From Phymorhynchus buccinoides (Eukaryota; Mollusca; Gastropoda; Neogastropoda; Raphitomidae): a stretch of 64,000 bases of DNA. Made by a program: the position numbers and the translations under genes. The stretch spans positions 18,581,898 through 18,645,897 of the forward strand of contig CM065713.1 of NCBI GenBank assembly GCA_017654935.2, read 5' to 3'. This document shows positions 12,201-26,347 of this stretch, in pieces; the stretch's first letter is position 1; every line of letters starts with the position of its first letter. The notes below the pieces were generated by a model, which worked only from the letters and a program-made list of their open reading frames with translations, searched no databases and was not told where the DNA came from.

Positions 12201-15200
12201 GTGCGCCGTGTCTGTACAAAGCGGTGCAAGGTGCACCTCCCACATTTGGCACAAATTTCTGATTTTATTACACCTGCATCTTACTATATTATTTGTCAGA
12301 TTATAGAATGCAGGGGTCTCAGTCAAGAAAGAAAAAGTATCGCCTAGTTATAGTCTGTAAAAACGAGTAACTGCCGAAAATCTTTTTCTTTTAAGAAAAA
12401 ACAAAAATTACAAAATGTAAAATAGAACTTGGAACAAGGTTATTTTGAAAGCCTTCAGTAATTTGTTTTTTTAATTGTTTTTATAAAATAGACCTGCTCA
12501 GAGTCAATGTGGCAAAACGTTCTGGAGATGTAAACCTCCTGACTGCAACACAAAACGATTAACCCCTTGACTGCCAGAGAAATTGCGAGACAAAAACATG
12601 TGTTTTTTAAATTACAAAATGACACATAGAAAGAATGAGAGAGAGAATACAATAGATAAAATAACAAACAGGAGAGAGAGCGAAAGAAAGAATGTCGGAG
12701 AGAAGGACAAGAACACAGATATAGAGAAAGAGAGAGAAGGACACAGAGAGAGCCATGCATAGAGACAGAGAGAGAGAGAGAACTGTGACCTGTGTAGTCG
12801 TGTGCAGGGAACACTTTGAAATGTCGAGGAAGAGAGAAAATCTTGGCGTGCACCGAGTCATACAGCTTGCCTGCATCCCCTGTTGACAAACAAACCCAAT
12901 GATTGATACGAGAGAGACAGACATCCCCTGTTGACAAACACAATGATTGATACAAGAGAGACAGACAGAGACAGAGGACTCGGAACACAGTCTAACAGAT
13001 ATTTACAGGGCTCACCTTTTTGTTTGACTATAGAGTATTTTCACCCCCAGGGTGAACTTATAGAGGGTGAAAAAACAACAACAAATAAACATAAAGGCAT
13101 TCAAATATTCAGTATTGTCAATAAAACATTGTATTGTATGCACAGGCAATATGAAGCAAACGTGCGTCTTTCACCCTCCCCTCTGTGTGTGTGCGTGTGC
13201 GCGCGCATGCATGCGTGTGTGTGTATTTTTGGAAAGCTAGTTAAATTGTCAGTCTTCTCTCTCTCTCTCTGTGAGTGCGCGCATGTGTGTGTTTGGAAAG
13301 CTATTGTCAGTGCCATCCCTCTGGTGCTCTGTCTCTCTCTCTCTGTGAGTGCGCGCATGTGTGTGTTTGGAAAGCTATTGTCAGTGCCATCCCTCTGGTG
13401 CTCTGTCTCTCTCTCTCTGTGAGTGCGCGCATGTGTGTGTTTGGAAAGCTATTGTCAGTGCCATCCCTCTGGTGCTCTGTCTCTCTCTCTCTCTGTGAGT
13501 GCGCGCATGTGTGTGTGTGGAAAGCTATTGTCAGTGCCATCCCTCTGTTTGGTGCTCTGTCTCTCTCTCTCTGTGAGTGCGCGCATGTGTGTGTTTGGAA
13601 AGCTATTGTCAGTGCCATCCCTGTTTGGTGCTCTGTCTCTCTCTCTCTGTGAGTGCGCGCATGTGTGTGTGTGGAAAGCTATTGTCAGTGCCATCCCTCT
13701 GTTTGGTGCTCTGTCTCTCTCTCTCTGTGAGTGCGCGCATGTGTGTGTGTGGAAAGCTATTGTCAGTGCCATCCCTCTTTGGTGCTCTGTCTCTCTCTCT
13801 CTGTAAATAATTTTGTTCTTTGTGTGTGTGTTGCATCTAGAGATTGTTTTTTCCTCTTTCACGATAAATGTTGCCAGTGTGTGTGTGTGTGTGTGCTGTG
13901 TGCGTGCGTGCATGTGTATGTGTATGTGAGTGTGTGTGTGGAAAGCTGTTGTGTGCCATGGCTGTGTGTATGTGTGTGGATAATTGGTATTTACAAATAT
14001 TTGCCATTCATATATTGATCTGGTGCTTTTTTTCTTCTAATATTTTTTCTTTGTTGTTGGTGAGATGTAAACAAGCCTGTATTGTGCTTATTCTTTTGCA
14101 ACATTAAAAAAGATTTGTTCGTTCGTTCGTTCTCTCTCTCTCTCTCTCTCTCCCTCCCTCCCTCCGTCTCTCTCACTAGTCTCGGGCCCCTCTCATAGAC
14201 ATAAACACCACACACGTTTTAGCTAAGAAAACAAAATTCCATTGCTTGAAGCACTCTTCAATGACCTTGGTAGAAGGTGAAGGACAGGACATGGTGTATG
14301 TGATTATTCCAGACTGGTTACACATTCAATGCCCTACTAGGACAATGTGTCTTCCATGGGGATTGTCTCCCACCCCCTCCCATATCAGCATCATTACCCA
14401 GTCCTCTTTCTGTACCACTCTCCGTCCTGCCTTTATTTCTGCAGTCCTTACCCAGTCCTCTTTCTGTACCACTCTCCGTCCTGCCTTTATTTCTGCAGTC
14501 CTTGCCCAGTCCTCTTTCTGTACCACTCTCCGTCCTGCCTTTATTTCTGCAGTCCTTACCCAGTCCTCTTTCTGTACCACTCTCCGTCCTGCCTTTATTT
14601 CTGCAGTCCTTACCCAGTCCTCTTTCTGTACCACTCTCCGTCCTGCCTTTATTTCTGCAGTCCTTACCCAGTCCTCTTTCTGTACCACTCTCCGTCCTGC
14701 CTTTATTTCTGCAGTCCTTACCCAGTCCTCTTTCTTTACCACTCTCCGTCCTGCCTTTATTTCTGCAGTCCTTGCCCAGTCCTCTTTCTGTACCACTCTC
14801 CGTCCTGCCTTTATTTCTGCAGTCCTTACCCAGTCCTCTTTCTGTACCACTCTCCGTCCTGCCTTTATTTCTGCAGTCCTTACCCAGTCCTCTTTCTGTA
14901 CCACTCTCCGTCCTGCCTTTATTTCTGCAGTCCTTACCCAGTCCTCTTTCTGTACCACTCTCCGTCCTGCCTTTATTTCTGCAGTCCTTGCCCAGTCCTC
15001 TTTCTGTACCACTCTCCGTCCTGCCTTTATTTCTGCAGTCCTTGCCCAGTCCTCTTTCTGTACCACTCTCCGTCCTGCCTTTATTTCTGCAGTCCTTACC
15101 CAGTCCTCTTTCTGTACCACTCTCCGTCCTGCCTTTATTTCTGCAGTCCTTACCCAGTCCTCTTTCTGTACCACTCTCCGTCCTGCCTTTATTTCTGCAG

Positions 15201-18200
15201 TCCTTACCCAGTCCTCTTTCTGTACCACTCTCCGTCCTGCCTTTATTTCTGCAGTCCTTACCCAGTCCTCTTTCTGTACCACTCTCCGTCCTGCCTTTAT
15301 TTCTGCAGTCCTTGCCCAGTCCTCTTTCTGTACCACTCTCCGTCCTGCCTTTATTTCTGCAGTCCTTACCCAGTCCTCTTTCTGTACCACTCTCCGTCCT
15401 GCCTTTATTTCTGCAGTCCTTACCCAGTCCTCTTTCTGTACCACTCTCCGTCCTGCCTTTATTTCTGCAGTCCTTACCCAGTCCTCTTTCTGTACCACTC
15501 TCCGTCCTGCCTTTATTTCTGCAGTCCTTGCCCAGTCCTCTTTCTGTACCACTCTCCGTCCTGCCTTTATTTCTGCAGTCCTTGCCCAGTCCTCTTTCTG
15601 TACCACTCTCCGTCCTGCCTTTATTTCTGCAGTCCTTACCCAGTCCTCTTTCTGTACCACTCTCCGTCCTGCCTTTATTTCTGCAGTCCTTACCCAGTCC
15701 TCTTTCTGTACCACTCTCCGTCCTGCCTTTATTTCTGCAGTCCTTACCCAGTCCTCTTTCTGTACCACTCTCCGTCCTGCCTTTATTTCTGCAGTCCTTA
15801 CCCAGTCCTCTTTCTTTACCACTCTCCGTCCTGCCTTTATTTCTGCAGTCCTTACCCAGTCCTCTTTCTGTACCACTCTCCGTCCTGCCTTTATTTCTGC
15901 AGTCCTTACCCAGTCCTCTTTCTGTACCACTCTCCGTCCTGCCTTTATTTCTGCAGTCCTTACCCAGTCCTCTTTCTGTACCACTCTCCGTCCTGCCTTT
16001 ATTTCTGCAGTCCTTGCCCAGTCCTCTTTCTGTACCACTCTCCGTCCTGCCTTTATTTCTGCAGTCCTTACCCAGTCCTCTTTCTGTACCACTCTCCGTC
16101 CTGCCTTTATTTCTGCAGTCCTTACCCAGTCCTCTTTCTGTACCACTCTCCGTCCTGCCTTTATTTCTGCAGTCCTTACCCAGTCCTCTTTCTGTACCAC
16201 TCTCCGTCCTGCCTTTATTTCTGCAGTCCTTACCCAGTCCTCTTTCTTTACCACTCTCCGTCCTGCCTTTATTTCTGCAGTCCTTACCCAGTCCTCTTTC
16301 TTTACCACTCTCCGTCCTGCCTTTATTTCTGCAGTCCTTACCCAGTCCTCTTTCTTTACCACTCTCCGTCCTGCCTTTATTTCTGCAGTCCTTACCCAGT
16401 CCTCTTTCTTTACCACTCTCCGTCCGGCCTTTATTTCTGCAGTCCTTACCCAGTCCTCTTTCTTTACCACTCTCCGTCCTGCCTTTATTTCTGCAGTCCT
16501 TACCCAGTCCTCTTTCTTTACCACTCTCCGTCCGGCCTTTATTTCTGCAGTCCTTACCCAGTCCTCTTTCTTTACCACTCTCCGTCCTGCCTTTATTTCT
16601 GCAGTCCTTACCCAGTCCTCTTTCTGTACCACTCTCCGTCCTGCCTTTATTTCTGCAGTCCTTGCCCAGTCCTCTTTCTGTACCACTCTCCGTCCTGCCT
16701 TTATTTCTGCAGTCCTATTTCAGATGTCCGTTTTGATCTGCTTGTCTCATGCCCCCCCCCCCCCCCCTCAATCTCTCATGTCTATCCTAACTCTCTCTCT
16801 CTCTCCTTCCCCCTCCCTGGCATGCCTAATTGGTCTCATGGGGCAAGTTTACTCACAAAGCTATGGGTGAGTTGAGAGCAACTTGTAATGGGAGATCAGC
16901 GCAGGCACTGGGTGGAATCATAGTGCGCGGCGCTGCCCTCCAGTGGCCATTTTAATACTTCGTTTCACCCCCAGTACACAACTTGTAATGCGTCTGTCAC
17001 ACATTTGACGCACAGAATGGGAGCCCTGATTAACTCATGATTAACTCATGAAAAGTGGTAGATCGCATGTCTATGACAGCTCTGCGACTGCTCTTGTGTT
17101 GGTAGGGCAGGTGCATCTCTGGGTCCCATCAGCGCCTTCAGATTTTTTTTTTCTTCATTGGAAACAGAATGTTCATACAGATCTTTGAGAGTTTTACCTA
17201 CAACAAAAACTAAACAAGTGAAGACAGGATTTTTCGAGAGAAAGGGAGAGACAGAAAGTGAGGGGGGAGGGAGATAGACACAGAGGGAGAGAATGAGTCC
17301 ATATGAACGGATGGACAGGCAAATTAGATTATAAATAGAACATTAATGCAAGTATATCACATTTATCAATATGTAACGGAATAACAACAGGACTTAAAAC
17401 ACAATGGCTTGAGAGAGTAACAAACATAAGTTTCTTGCTGGAGATGACAATTATTCCCAGTGTTTGAGCAACACCACTAACTGACAATAACAACAAAAAC
17501 AGAACCTCGACCCTTGTCAGAGATTTAATGAGTAAAAGTTATAAAAAAAGGTACCAAACACAAAACTTCTCTTAGCACAAAAATGGCAGCTGTGTGAAAG
17601 CATTGTATGGCGTATCATCAATATCTGTCATCATAAGGGATGTGCATTGTATGGCGCATCATCAATATCTGTCATCATAAGGGATGTGCCTTGTATGGCG
17701 CATCATCAATATCTGTCATCATAAGGGATGTGCATTGTATGGCGTATCATCAATATCTGTCATCATAGGGGATGTGCATTGTATGGTGTATCATCAATAT
17801 CTGTCATCATAGGGGATGTGCATTGTATGGTGTATCATCAATATCTGTCATCATAGGGGATGTGCATTGTATGGTGTATCATCAATATCTGTCATCATAG
17901 GGGATGTGCATTGTATGGTGTATCATCAATATCTGTCATCATAGGGGATGTGCATTGTATGGCGTATCATCACTATCTGTCATCATAAGGGATGTGCATT
18001 GTATGGCGTATCATCAATATCTGTCATCATAAGGGATGTGCCTTGTATGGCGTATCATCAATATCTGTCATCATAAGGGATGTGCATTGTATGGCGTATC
18101 ATCAATATCTGTCATCATAAGGGATGTGCATTGTATGGCGTATCATCAATATCTGTCATCATAGGGGATGTGCATTGTATGGTGTATCATCAATATCTGT

Positions 18201-21200
18201 CATCATAAGGGATGTGCATTGTATGGTGCATCATCAATATCTGTCATCATAAGGGATGTGCATTGTATGGTGTATCATCAATATCTGTCATCATAGTGGA
18301 TGTGCATTGTATGGTGTATCATCAATATCTGTCATCATAAGGGATGTGCATTGTATGGCGTATCATCAATATCTGTCATCATAGGGGATGTGCATTGTAT
18401 GGCGTATCATCAATATCTGTCATCATAGGGGATGTGCATTGTATGGTGTATCATCAATATCTGTCATCATAGGGATGTGCATTGTATGGCGTATCATCAA
18501 TATCTGTCATCATAAGGGATGTGCATTGTATGGTGTATCATCAATATCTGTCATCATAAGGGATGTGCATTGTATGGCGTATCATCAATATCTGTCATCA
18601 TAAGGGATGTGCATTGTATGGCGTATCATCAATATCTGTCATCATAGGGGATGTGCATTGTATGGCGTATCATCAATATCTGTCATCATAAGGGATGTGC
18701 ATTGTATGGCGTATCATCAATATCTGTCATCATAGGGGATGTGCATTGTATGGCGTATCATCAATATCTGTCATCATAAGGGATGTGCATTGTATGGCGT
18801 ATCATCAATATCTGTCATCATAAGGGATGTGCATTGTATGGCGTATCATCAATATCTGTCATCATAGGGGATGTGCATTGTATGGCGTATCATCAATATC
18901 TGTCATCATAGGGGATGTGCATTGTATGGTGTATCATCAATATCTGTCATCATAAGGGATGTGCATTGTATGGTGTATCATCAATATCTGTCATCATAAG
19001 GGATGTGCATTGTATGGCGTATCATCAATATCTGTCATCATAGGGGATGTGCATTGTATGGCGTATCATCAATATCTGTCATCATAGGGGATGTGCATTG
19101 TATGGCGTATCATCAATATCTGTCATCATAGGGGATGTGCATTGTATGGCGTATCATCAATATCTGTCATCATAGGGATGTGCATTGTATGGTGTATCAT
19201 CAATATCTGTCATCATAGGGGATGTGCATTGTATGGCGTATCATCAATATCTGTCATCATAAGGGATGTGCATTGTATGGTGTATCATCAATATCTGTCA
19301 TCATAAGGGATGTGCATTGTATGGCGTATCATCACTATCTGTCATCATAAGGGATGTGCATTGTATGGCGTATCATCAATATCTGTCATCATAAGGGATG
19401 TGCATTGTATGGCGTATCATCAATATCTGTCATCATAAGGGATGTGCATTGTATGGCGTATCATCACTATCTGTCATCATAAGGGATGTGCATTGTATGG
19501 TGTATCATCAATATCTGTCATCATAAGGGATGTGCATTGTATGGTGTATCATCAATATCTGTCATCATAAGGGATGTGCATTGTATGGCGTATCATCAAT
19601 ATCTGTCATCATAGGGGATGTGCATCATCAATATCTGTCATCATAGGGGATGTGCATCATCAATATCTGTCATCATAGGGGATGTGCATTGTATGGTGTA
19701 TCATCAATATCTGTCATCATAAGGGATGTGCATTGTATGGCGTATCATCAATATCTGTCATCATAGGGGATGTGCATTGTATGGTGCATCATCAATATCT
19801 GTCATCATAGTGGATGTGCATTGTATGGTGTATCATCAATATCTGTCATCATAGTGGATGTGCATTGTATGGCGTATCATCAATATCTGTCATCATAAGG
19901 GATGTGCATTGTATGGCGTATCATCACTATCTGTCATCATAAGGGATGTGCATTGTATGGTGTATCATCAATATCTGTCATCATAAGGGATGTGCATTGT
20001 ATGGTGTATCATCAATATCTGTCATCATAAGGGATGTGCATTGTATGGCGTATCATCAATATCTGTCATCATAGGGGATGTGCATTGTATGGCGTATCAT
20101 CAATATCTGTCATCATAAGGGATGTGCATTGTATGGCGTATCATCAATATCTGTCATCATAAGGGATGTGCATTGTATGGTGTATCATCAATATCTGTCA
20201 TCATAAGGGATGTGCATTGTATGGTGTATCATCAATATCTGTCATCATAAGGGATGTGCATTGTATGGCGTATCATCAATATCTGTCATCATAGGGGATG
20301 TGCATCATCAATATCTGTCATCATAGGGGATGTGTATCATCAATATCTGTCATCATAGGGGATGTGCATTGTATGGTGTATCATCAATATCTGTCATCAT
20401 AAGGGATGTGCATTGTATGGTGTATCATCAATATCTGTCATCATAGGGGATGTGCATTGTATGGTGTATCATCAATATCTGTCATCATAGTGGATGTGCA
20501 TTGTATGGTGTATCATCAATATCTGTCATCATAGTGGATGTGCATTGTATGGCGTATCATCAATATCTGTCATCATAAGGGATGTGCATTGTATGGTGTA
20601 TCATCAATATCTGTCATCATAGGGGATGTGCATTGTATGGTGTATCATCAATATCTGTCATCATAGGGGATGTGCATTGTATGGTGTATCATCAATATCT
20701 GTCATCATAGTGGATGTGCATTGTATGGCGTATCATCAATATCTGTCATCATAAGGGATGTGCATTGTATGGTGTATCATCAATATCTGTCATCATAGGG
20801 GATGTGCATTGTATGGTGTATCATCAATATCTGTCATCATAAGGGATGTGCATTGTATGGCGTATCATCAATATCTGTCATCATAGTGGATGTGCATTGT
20901 ATGGTGTATCATCAATATCTGTCATCATAGGGGATGTGCATTGTATGGTGTATCATCAATATCTGTCATCATAAGGGATGTGCATTGTATGGTGTATCAT
21001 CAATATCTGTCATCATAAGGGATGTGCATTGTATGGTGTATCATCAATATCTGTCATCATAGTGGATGTGCATTGTATGGCGTATCATCAATATCTGTCA
21101 TCATAGTGGATGTGCATTGTATGGTGTATCATCAATATCTGTCATCATAAGGGATGTGCATTGTATGGCGTATCATCAATATCTGTCATCATAGGGGATG

Positions 21201-24200
21201 TGCATTGTATGGCGTATCATCAATATCTGTCATCATAGGGGATGTGCATTGTATGGTGTATCATCAATATCTGTCATCATAGGGGATGTGCATTGTATGG
21301 CGTATCATCAATATCTGTCATCATAAGGGATGTGCATTGTATGGCGTATCATCAATATCTGTCATCATAAGGGATGTGCATTGTATGGCGTATCATCAAT
21401 ATCTGTCATCATAAGGGATGTGCATTGTATGGTGTATCATCAATATCTGTCATCATAGGGGATGTGCATTGTATGGTGTATCATCAATATCTGTCATCAT
21501 AGGGGATGTGCATTGTATGGCGTATCATCAATATCTGTCATCATAAGGGATGTGCATTGTATGGCGTATCATCAATATCTGTCATCATAAGGGATGTGCA
21601 TTGTATGGTGTATCATCAATATCTGTCATCATAAGGGATGTGCATTGTATGGCGTATCATCAATATCTGTCATCATAAGGGATGTGCATTGTATGGTGTA
21701 TCATCAATATCTGTCATCATTAGGGATGTGCATTGTATGGCGTATCATCAATATCTGTCATCATAGGGGATGTGCATTGTATGGCGTATCATCAATATCT
21801 GTCATCATTAGGGATGTGCATTGTATGGCGTATCATCAATATCTGTCATCATAAGGGATGTGCATTGTATGGCGTATCATCAATATCTGTCATCATTAGG
21901 GATGTGCATTGTATGGTGTATCATCAATATCTGTCATCATAAGGGATGTGCATTGTATGGTGTATCATCAATATCTGTCATCATAGGGGATGTGCATTGT
22001 ATGGCGTATCATCAATATCTGTCATCATAGTGGATGTGCATTGTATGGTGTATCATCAATATCTGTCATCATAGGGGATGTGCATTGTATGGTGTATCAT
22101 CAATATCTGTCATCATAAGGGATGTGCATTGTATGGCGTATCATCAATATCTGTCATCATAGGGGATGTGCATTGTATGGTGTATCATCAATATCTGTCA
22201 TCATAAGGGATGTGCATTGTATGGTGTATCATCAATATCTGTCATCATAGGGGATGTGCATTGTATGGTGTATCATCAATATCTGTCATCATAGGGGATG
22301 TGCATTGTATGGTGTATCATCAATATCTGTCATCATTAGGGATGTGCATTGTATGGTGTATCATCAATATCTGTCATCATAGGGGATGTGCATTGTATGG
22401 TGTATCATCAATATCTGTCATCATAAGGGATGTGCATTGTATGGCGTATCATCAATATCTGTCATCATAGGGGATGTGCATTGTATGGTGTATCATCAAT
22501 ATCTGTCATCATAAGGGATGTGCATTGTATGGCGTATCATCAATATCTGTCATCATAGGGGATGTGCATTGTATGGCGTATCATCAATATCTGTCATCAT
22601 TAGGGATGTGCATTGTATGGTGTATCATCAATATCTGTCATCATAGGGGATGTGCATTGTATGGCGTATCATCAATATCTGTCATCATAGGGGATGTGCA
22701 TTGTATGGTGTATCATCAATATCTGTCATCATTAGGGATGTGCATTGTATGGTGTATCATCAATATCTGTCATCATAGGGGATGTGCATTGTATGGTGTA
22801 TCATCAATATCTGTCATCATAGGGGATGTGCATTGTATGGCGTATCATCAATATCTGTCATCATAAGGGATGTGCCTTGTATGGCGTATCATCAATATCT
22901 GTCATCATAAGGGATGTGCATTGTATGGCGTATCATCAATATCTGTCATCATAGGGGATGTGCATTGTATGGCGTATCATCAATATCTGTCATCATAAGG
23001 GATGTGCATTGTATGGTGTATCATCAATATCTGTCATCATAAGGGATGTGCATTGTATGGTGTATCATCAATATCTGTCATCATAGGGGATGTGCATTGT
23101 ATGGCGTATCATCAATATCTGTCATCATAAGGGATGTGCATTGTATGGCGTATCATCAATATCTGTCATCATAAGGGATGTGCATTGTATGGCGTATCAT
23201 CAATATCTGTCATCATTAGGGATGTGCATTGTATGGTGTATCATCAATATCTGTCATCATAAGGGATGTGCATTGTATGGCGTATCATCAATATCTGTCA
23301 TCATAGGGGATGTGCATTGTATGGTGTATCATCAATATCTGTCATCATAGGGGATGTGCATTGTATGGTGTATCATCAATATCTGTCATCATAGGGGATG
23401 TGCATTGTATGGTGTATCATCAATATCTGTCATCATAGGGGATGTGCATTGTATGGTGTATCATCAATATCTGTCATCATAAGGGATGTGCATTGTATGG
23501 TGTATCATCAATATCTGTCATCATAGGGGATGTGCATTGTATGGTGTATCATCAATATCTGTCATCATAAGGGATGTGCATTGTATGGTGTATCATCAAT
23601 ATCTGTCATCATAAGGGATGTGCATTGTATGGTGTATCATCAATATCTGTCATCATAAGGGATGTGCATTGTATGGTGTATCATCAATATCTGTCATCAT
23701 AGGGGATGTGCATTGTATGGCGTATCATCAATATCTGTCATCATAGGGGATGTGCATTGTATGGTGTATCATCAATATCTGTCATCATAAGGGATGTGCA
23801 TTGTATGGTGTATCATCAATATCTGTCATCATAAGGGATGTGCATTGTATGGTGTATCATCAATATCTGTCATCATAGGGGATGTGCATTGTATGGTGTA
23901 TCATCAATATCTGTCATCATAAGGGATGTGCATTGTATGGTGTATCATCAATATCTGTCATCATTAGGGATGTGCATTGTATGGTGTATCATCAATATCT
24001 GTCATCATAGGGGATGTGCATTGTATGGCGTATCATCAATATCTGTCATCATAGGGGATGTGCATTGTATGGTGTATCATCAATATCTGTCATCATAGGG
24101 GATGTGCATTGTATGGTGTATCATCAATATCTGTCATCATAGGGGATGTGCATTGTATGGCGTATCATCAATATCTGTCATCATAGGGGATGTGCATTGT

Positions 24201-26310
24201 ATGGCGTATCATCAATATCTGTCATCATAAGGGATGTGCATTGTATGGCGTATCATCAATATCTGTCATCATAGGGGATGTGCATTGTATGGCGTATCAT
24301 CAATATCTGTCATCATAGGGGATGTGCATTGTATGGCGTATCATCAATATCTGTCATCATAGGGGATGTGCATTGTATGGCGTATCATCAATATCTGTCA
24401 TCATAAGGGATGTGCATTGTATGGCGTATCATCAATATCTGTCATCATAGGGGATGTGCATTGTATGGTGTATCATCAATATCTGTCATCATAGGGGATG
24501 TGCATTGTATGGTGTATCATCAATATCTGTCATCATAAGGGATGTGCATTGTATGGTGTATCATCACTATCTGTCATCATAGGGGATGTGCATTGTATGG
24601 CGTATCATCAATATCTGTCATCATAAGGGATGTGCATTGTATGGTGTATCATCAATATCTGTCATCATAGGGATGTGCATTGTATGGTGTATCATCAATA
24701 TCTGTCATCATTAGGGATGTGCATTGTATGGTGTATCATCAATATCTGTCATCATAAGGGATGTGCATTGTATGGCGTATCATCAATATCTGTCATCATA
24801 AGGGATGTGCATTGTATGGTGTATCATCAATATCTGTCATCATAAGGGATGTGCATTGTATGGTGTATCATCAATATCTGTCATCATAGGGGATGTGCAT
24901 TGTATGGCGTATCATCAATATCTGTCATCATAAGGGATGTGCATTGTATGGCGTATCATCAATATCTGTCATCATAGGGGATGTGCATTGTATGGCGTAT
25001 CATCAATATCTGTCATCATAGGGGATGTGCATTGTATGGTGTATCATCAATATATGTCATCATAAGGGATGTGCATTGTATGGCGTATCATCAATATCTG
25101 TCATCATAGTGGATGTGCATTGTATGGTGTATCATCAATATCTGTCATCATAGGGGATGTGCATTGTATGGCGTATCATCAATATCTGTCATCATTAGGG
25201 ATGTGCATTGTATGGTGTATCATCAATATCTGTCATCATAGGGGATGTGCATTGTATGGCGTATCATCAATATCTGTCATCATTAGGGATGTGCATTGTA
25301 TGGTGTATCATCAATATCTGTCATCATAGGGGATGTGCATTGTATGGCGTATCATCAATATCTGTCATCATTAGGGATGTGCATTGTATGGTGTATCATC
25401 ACTATCTGTCATCATAGGGGATGTGCATTGTATGGTGTATCATCAATATATGTCATCATAAGGGATGTGCATTGTATGGCGTATCATCAATATCTGTCAT
25501 CATAGGGGATGTGCATTGTATGGTGTATCATCAATATCTGTCATCATAAGGGATGTGCATTGTATGGTGTATCATCAATATCTGTCATCATAGGGGATGT
25601 GCATTGTATGGTGTATCATCAATATCTGTCATCATAGGGGATGTGCATTGTATGGTGTATCATCAATATCTGTCATCATAGGGGATGTGCATTGTATGGC
25701 GTATCATCAATATCTGTCATCATAGGGGATGTGCATTGTATGGTGTATCATCAATATCTGTCATCATAAGGGATGTGCATTGTATGGCGTATCATCAATA
25801 TCTGTCATCATAAGGGATGTGCATTGTATGGTGTATCATCAATATCTGTCATCATAGGGATGTGCATTGTATGGCGTATCATCAATATCTGTCATCATAA
25901 GGGATGTGCATTGTATGGCGTATCATCAATATCTGTCATCATAGGGGATGTGCATTGTATGGTGTATCATCAATATCTGTCATCATTAGGGATGTGCATT
26001 GTATGGTGTATCATCAATGTCTGTCATCATAGGGGATGTGCATTGTATGGCGTATCATCAATATCTGTCATCATAGGGGATGTGCATTGTATGGCGTATC
26101 ATCAATATCTGTCATCATTAGGGATGTGCATTGTATGGTGTATCATCAATGTCTGTCATCATAGGGGATGTGCATTGTATGGCGCATCATCAATGTCTGT
26201 CGTCATTAGGGTTGAGCTTTGTCTTCTTCCAGTAATGTCCACCTGCCGTTTATCAGCAATTATTGACATATGTATGGCGCATCATCAATGTCTGTCATCA
26301 TTAGGGTTGT

Positions 26311-26347
<37 letters not shown>

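Noticed and set aside
12455..12988. 177-codon minus-strand frame around exon 5
   Set aside because: Only the 90-nt exon inside it is coding; the rest is intron with GA repeats that happens to be open.
14246..16870. 874-codon plus-strand frame and 786-codon minus-strand frame
   Set aside because: Product of a 54-bp unit divisible by three. Open in several frames at once, which argues against selection for one of them.
17601..26210. CRISPR-like direct repeats
   Set aside because: Repeats are contiguous, without spacers, and lie in an intron of an animal gene.
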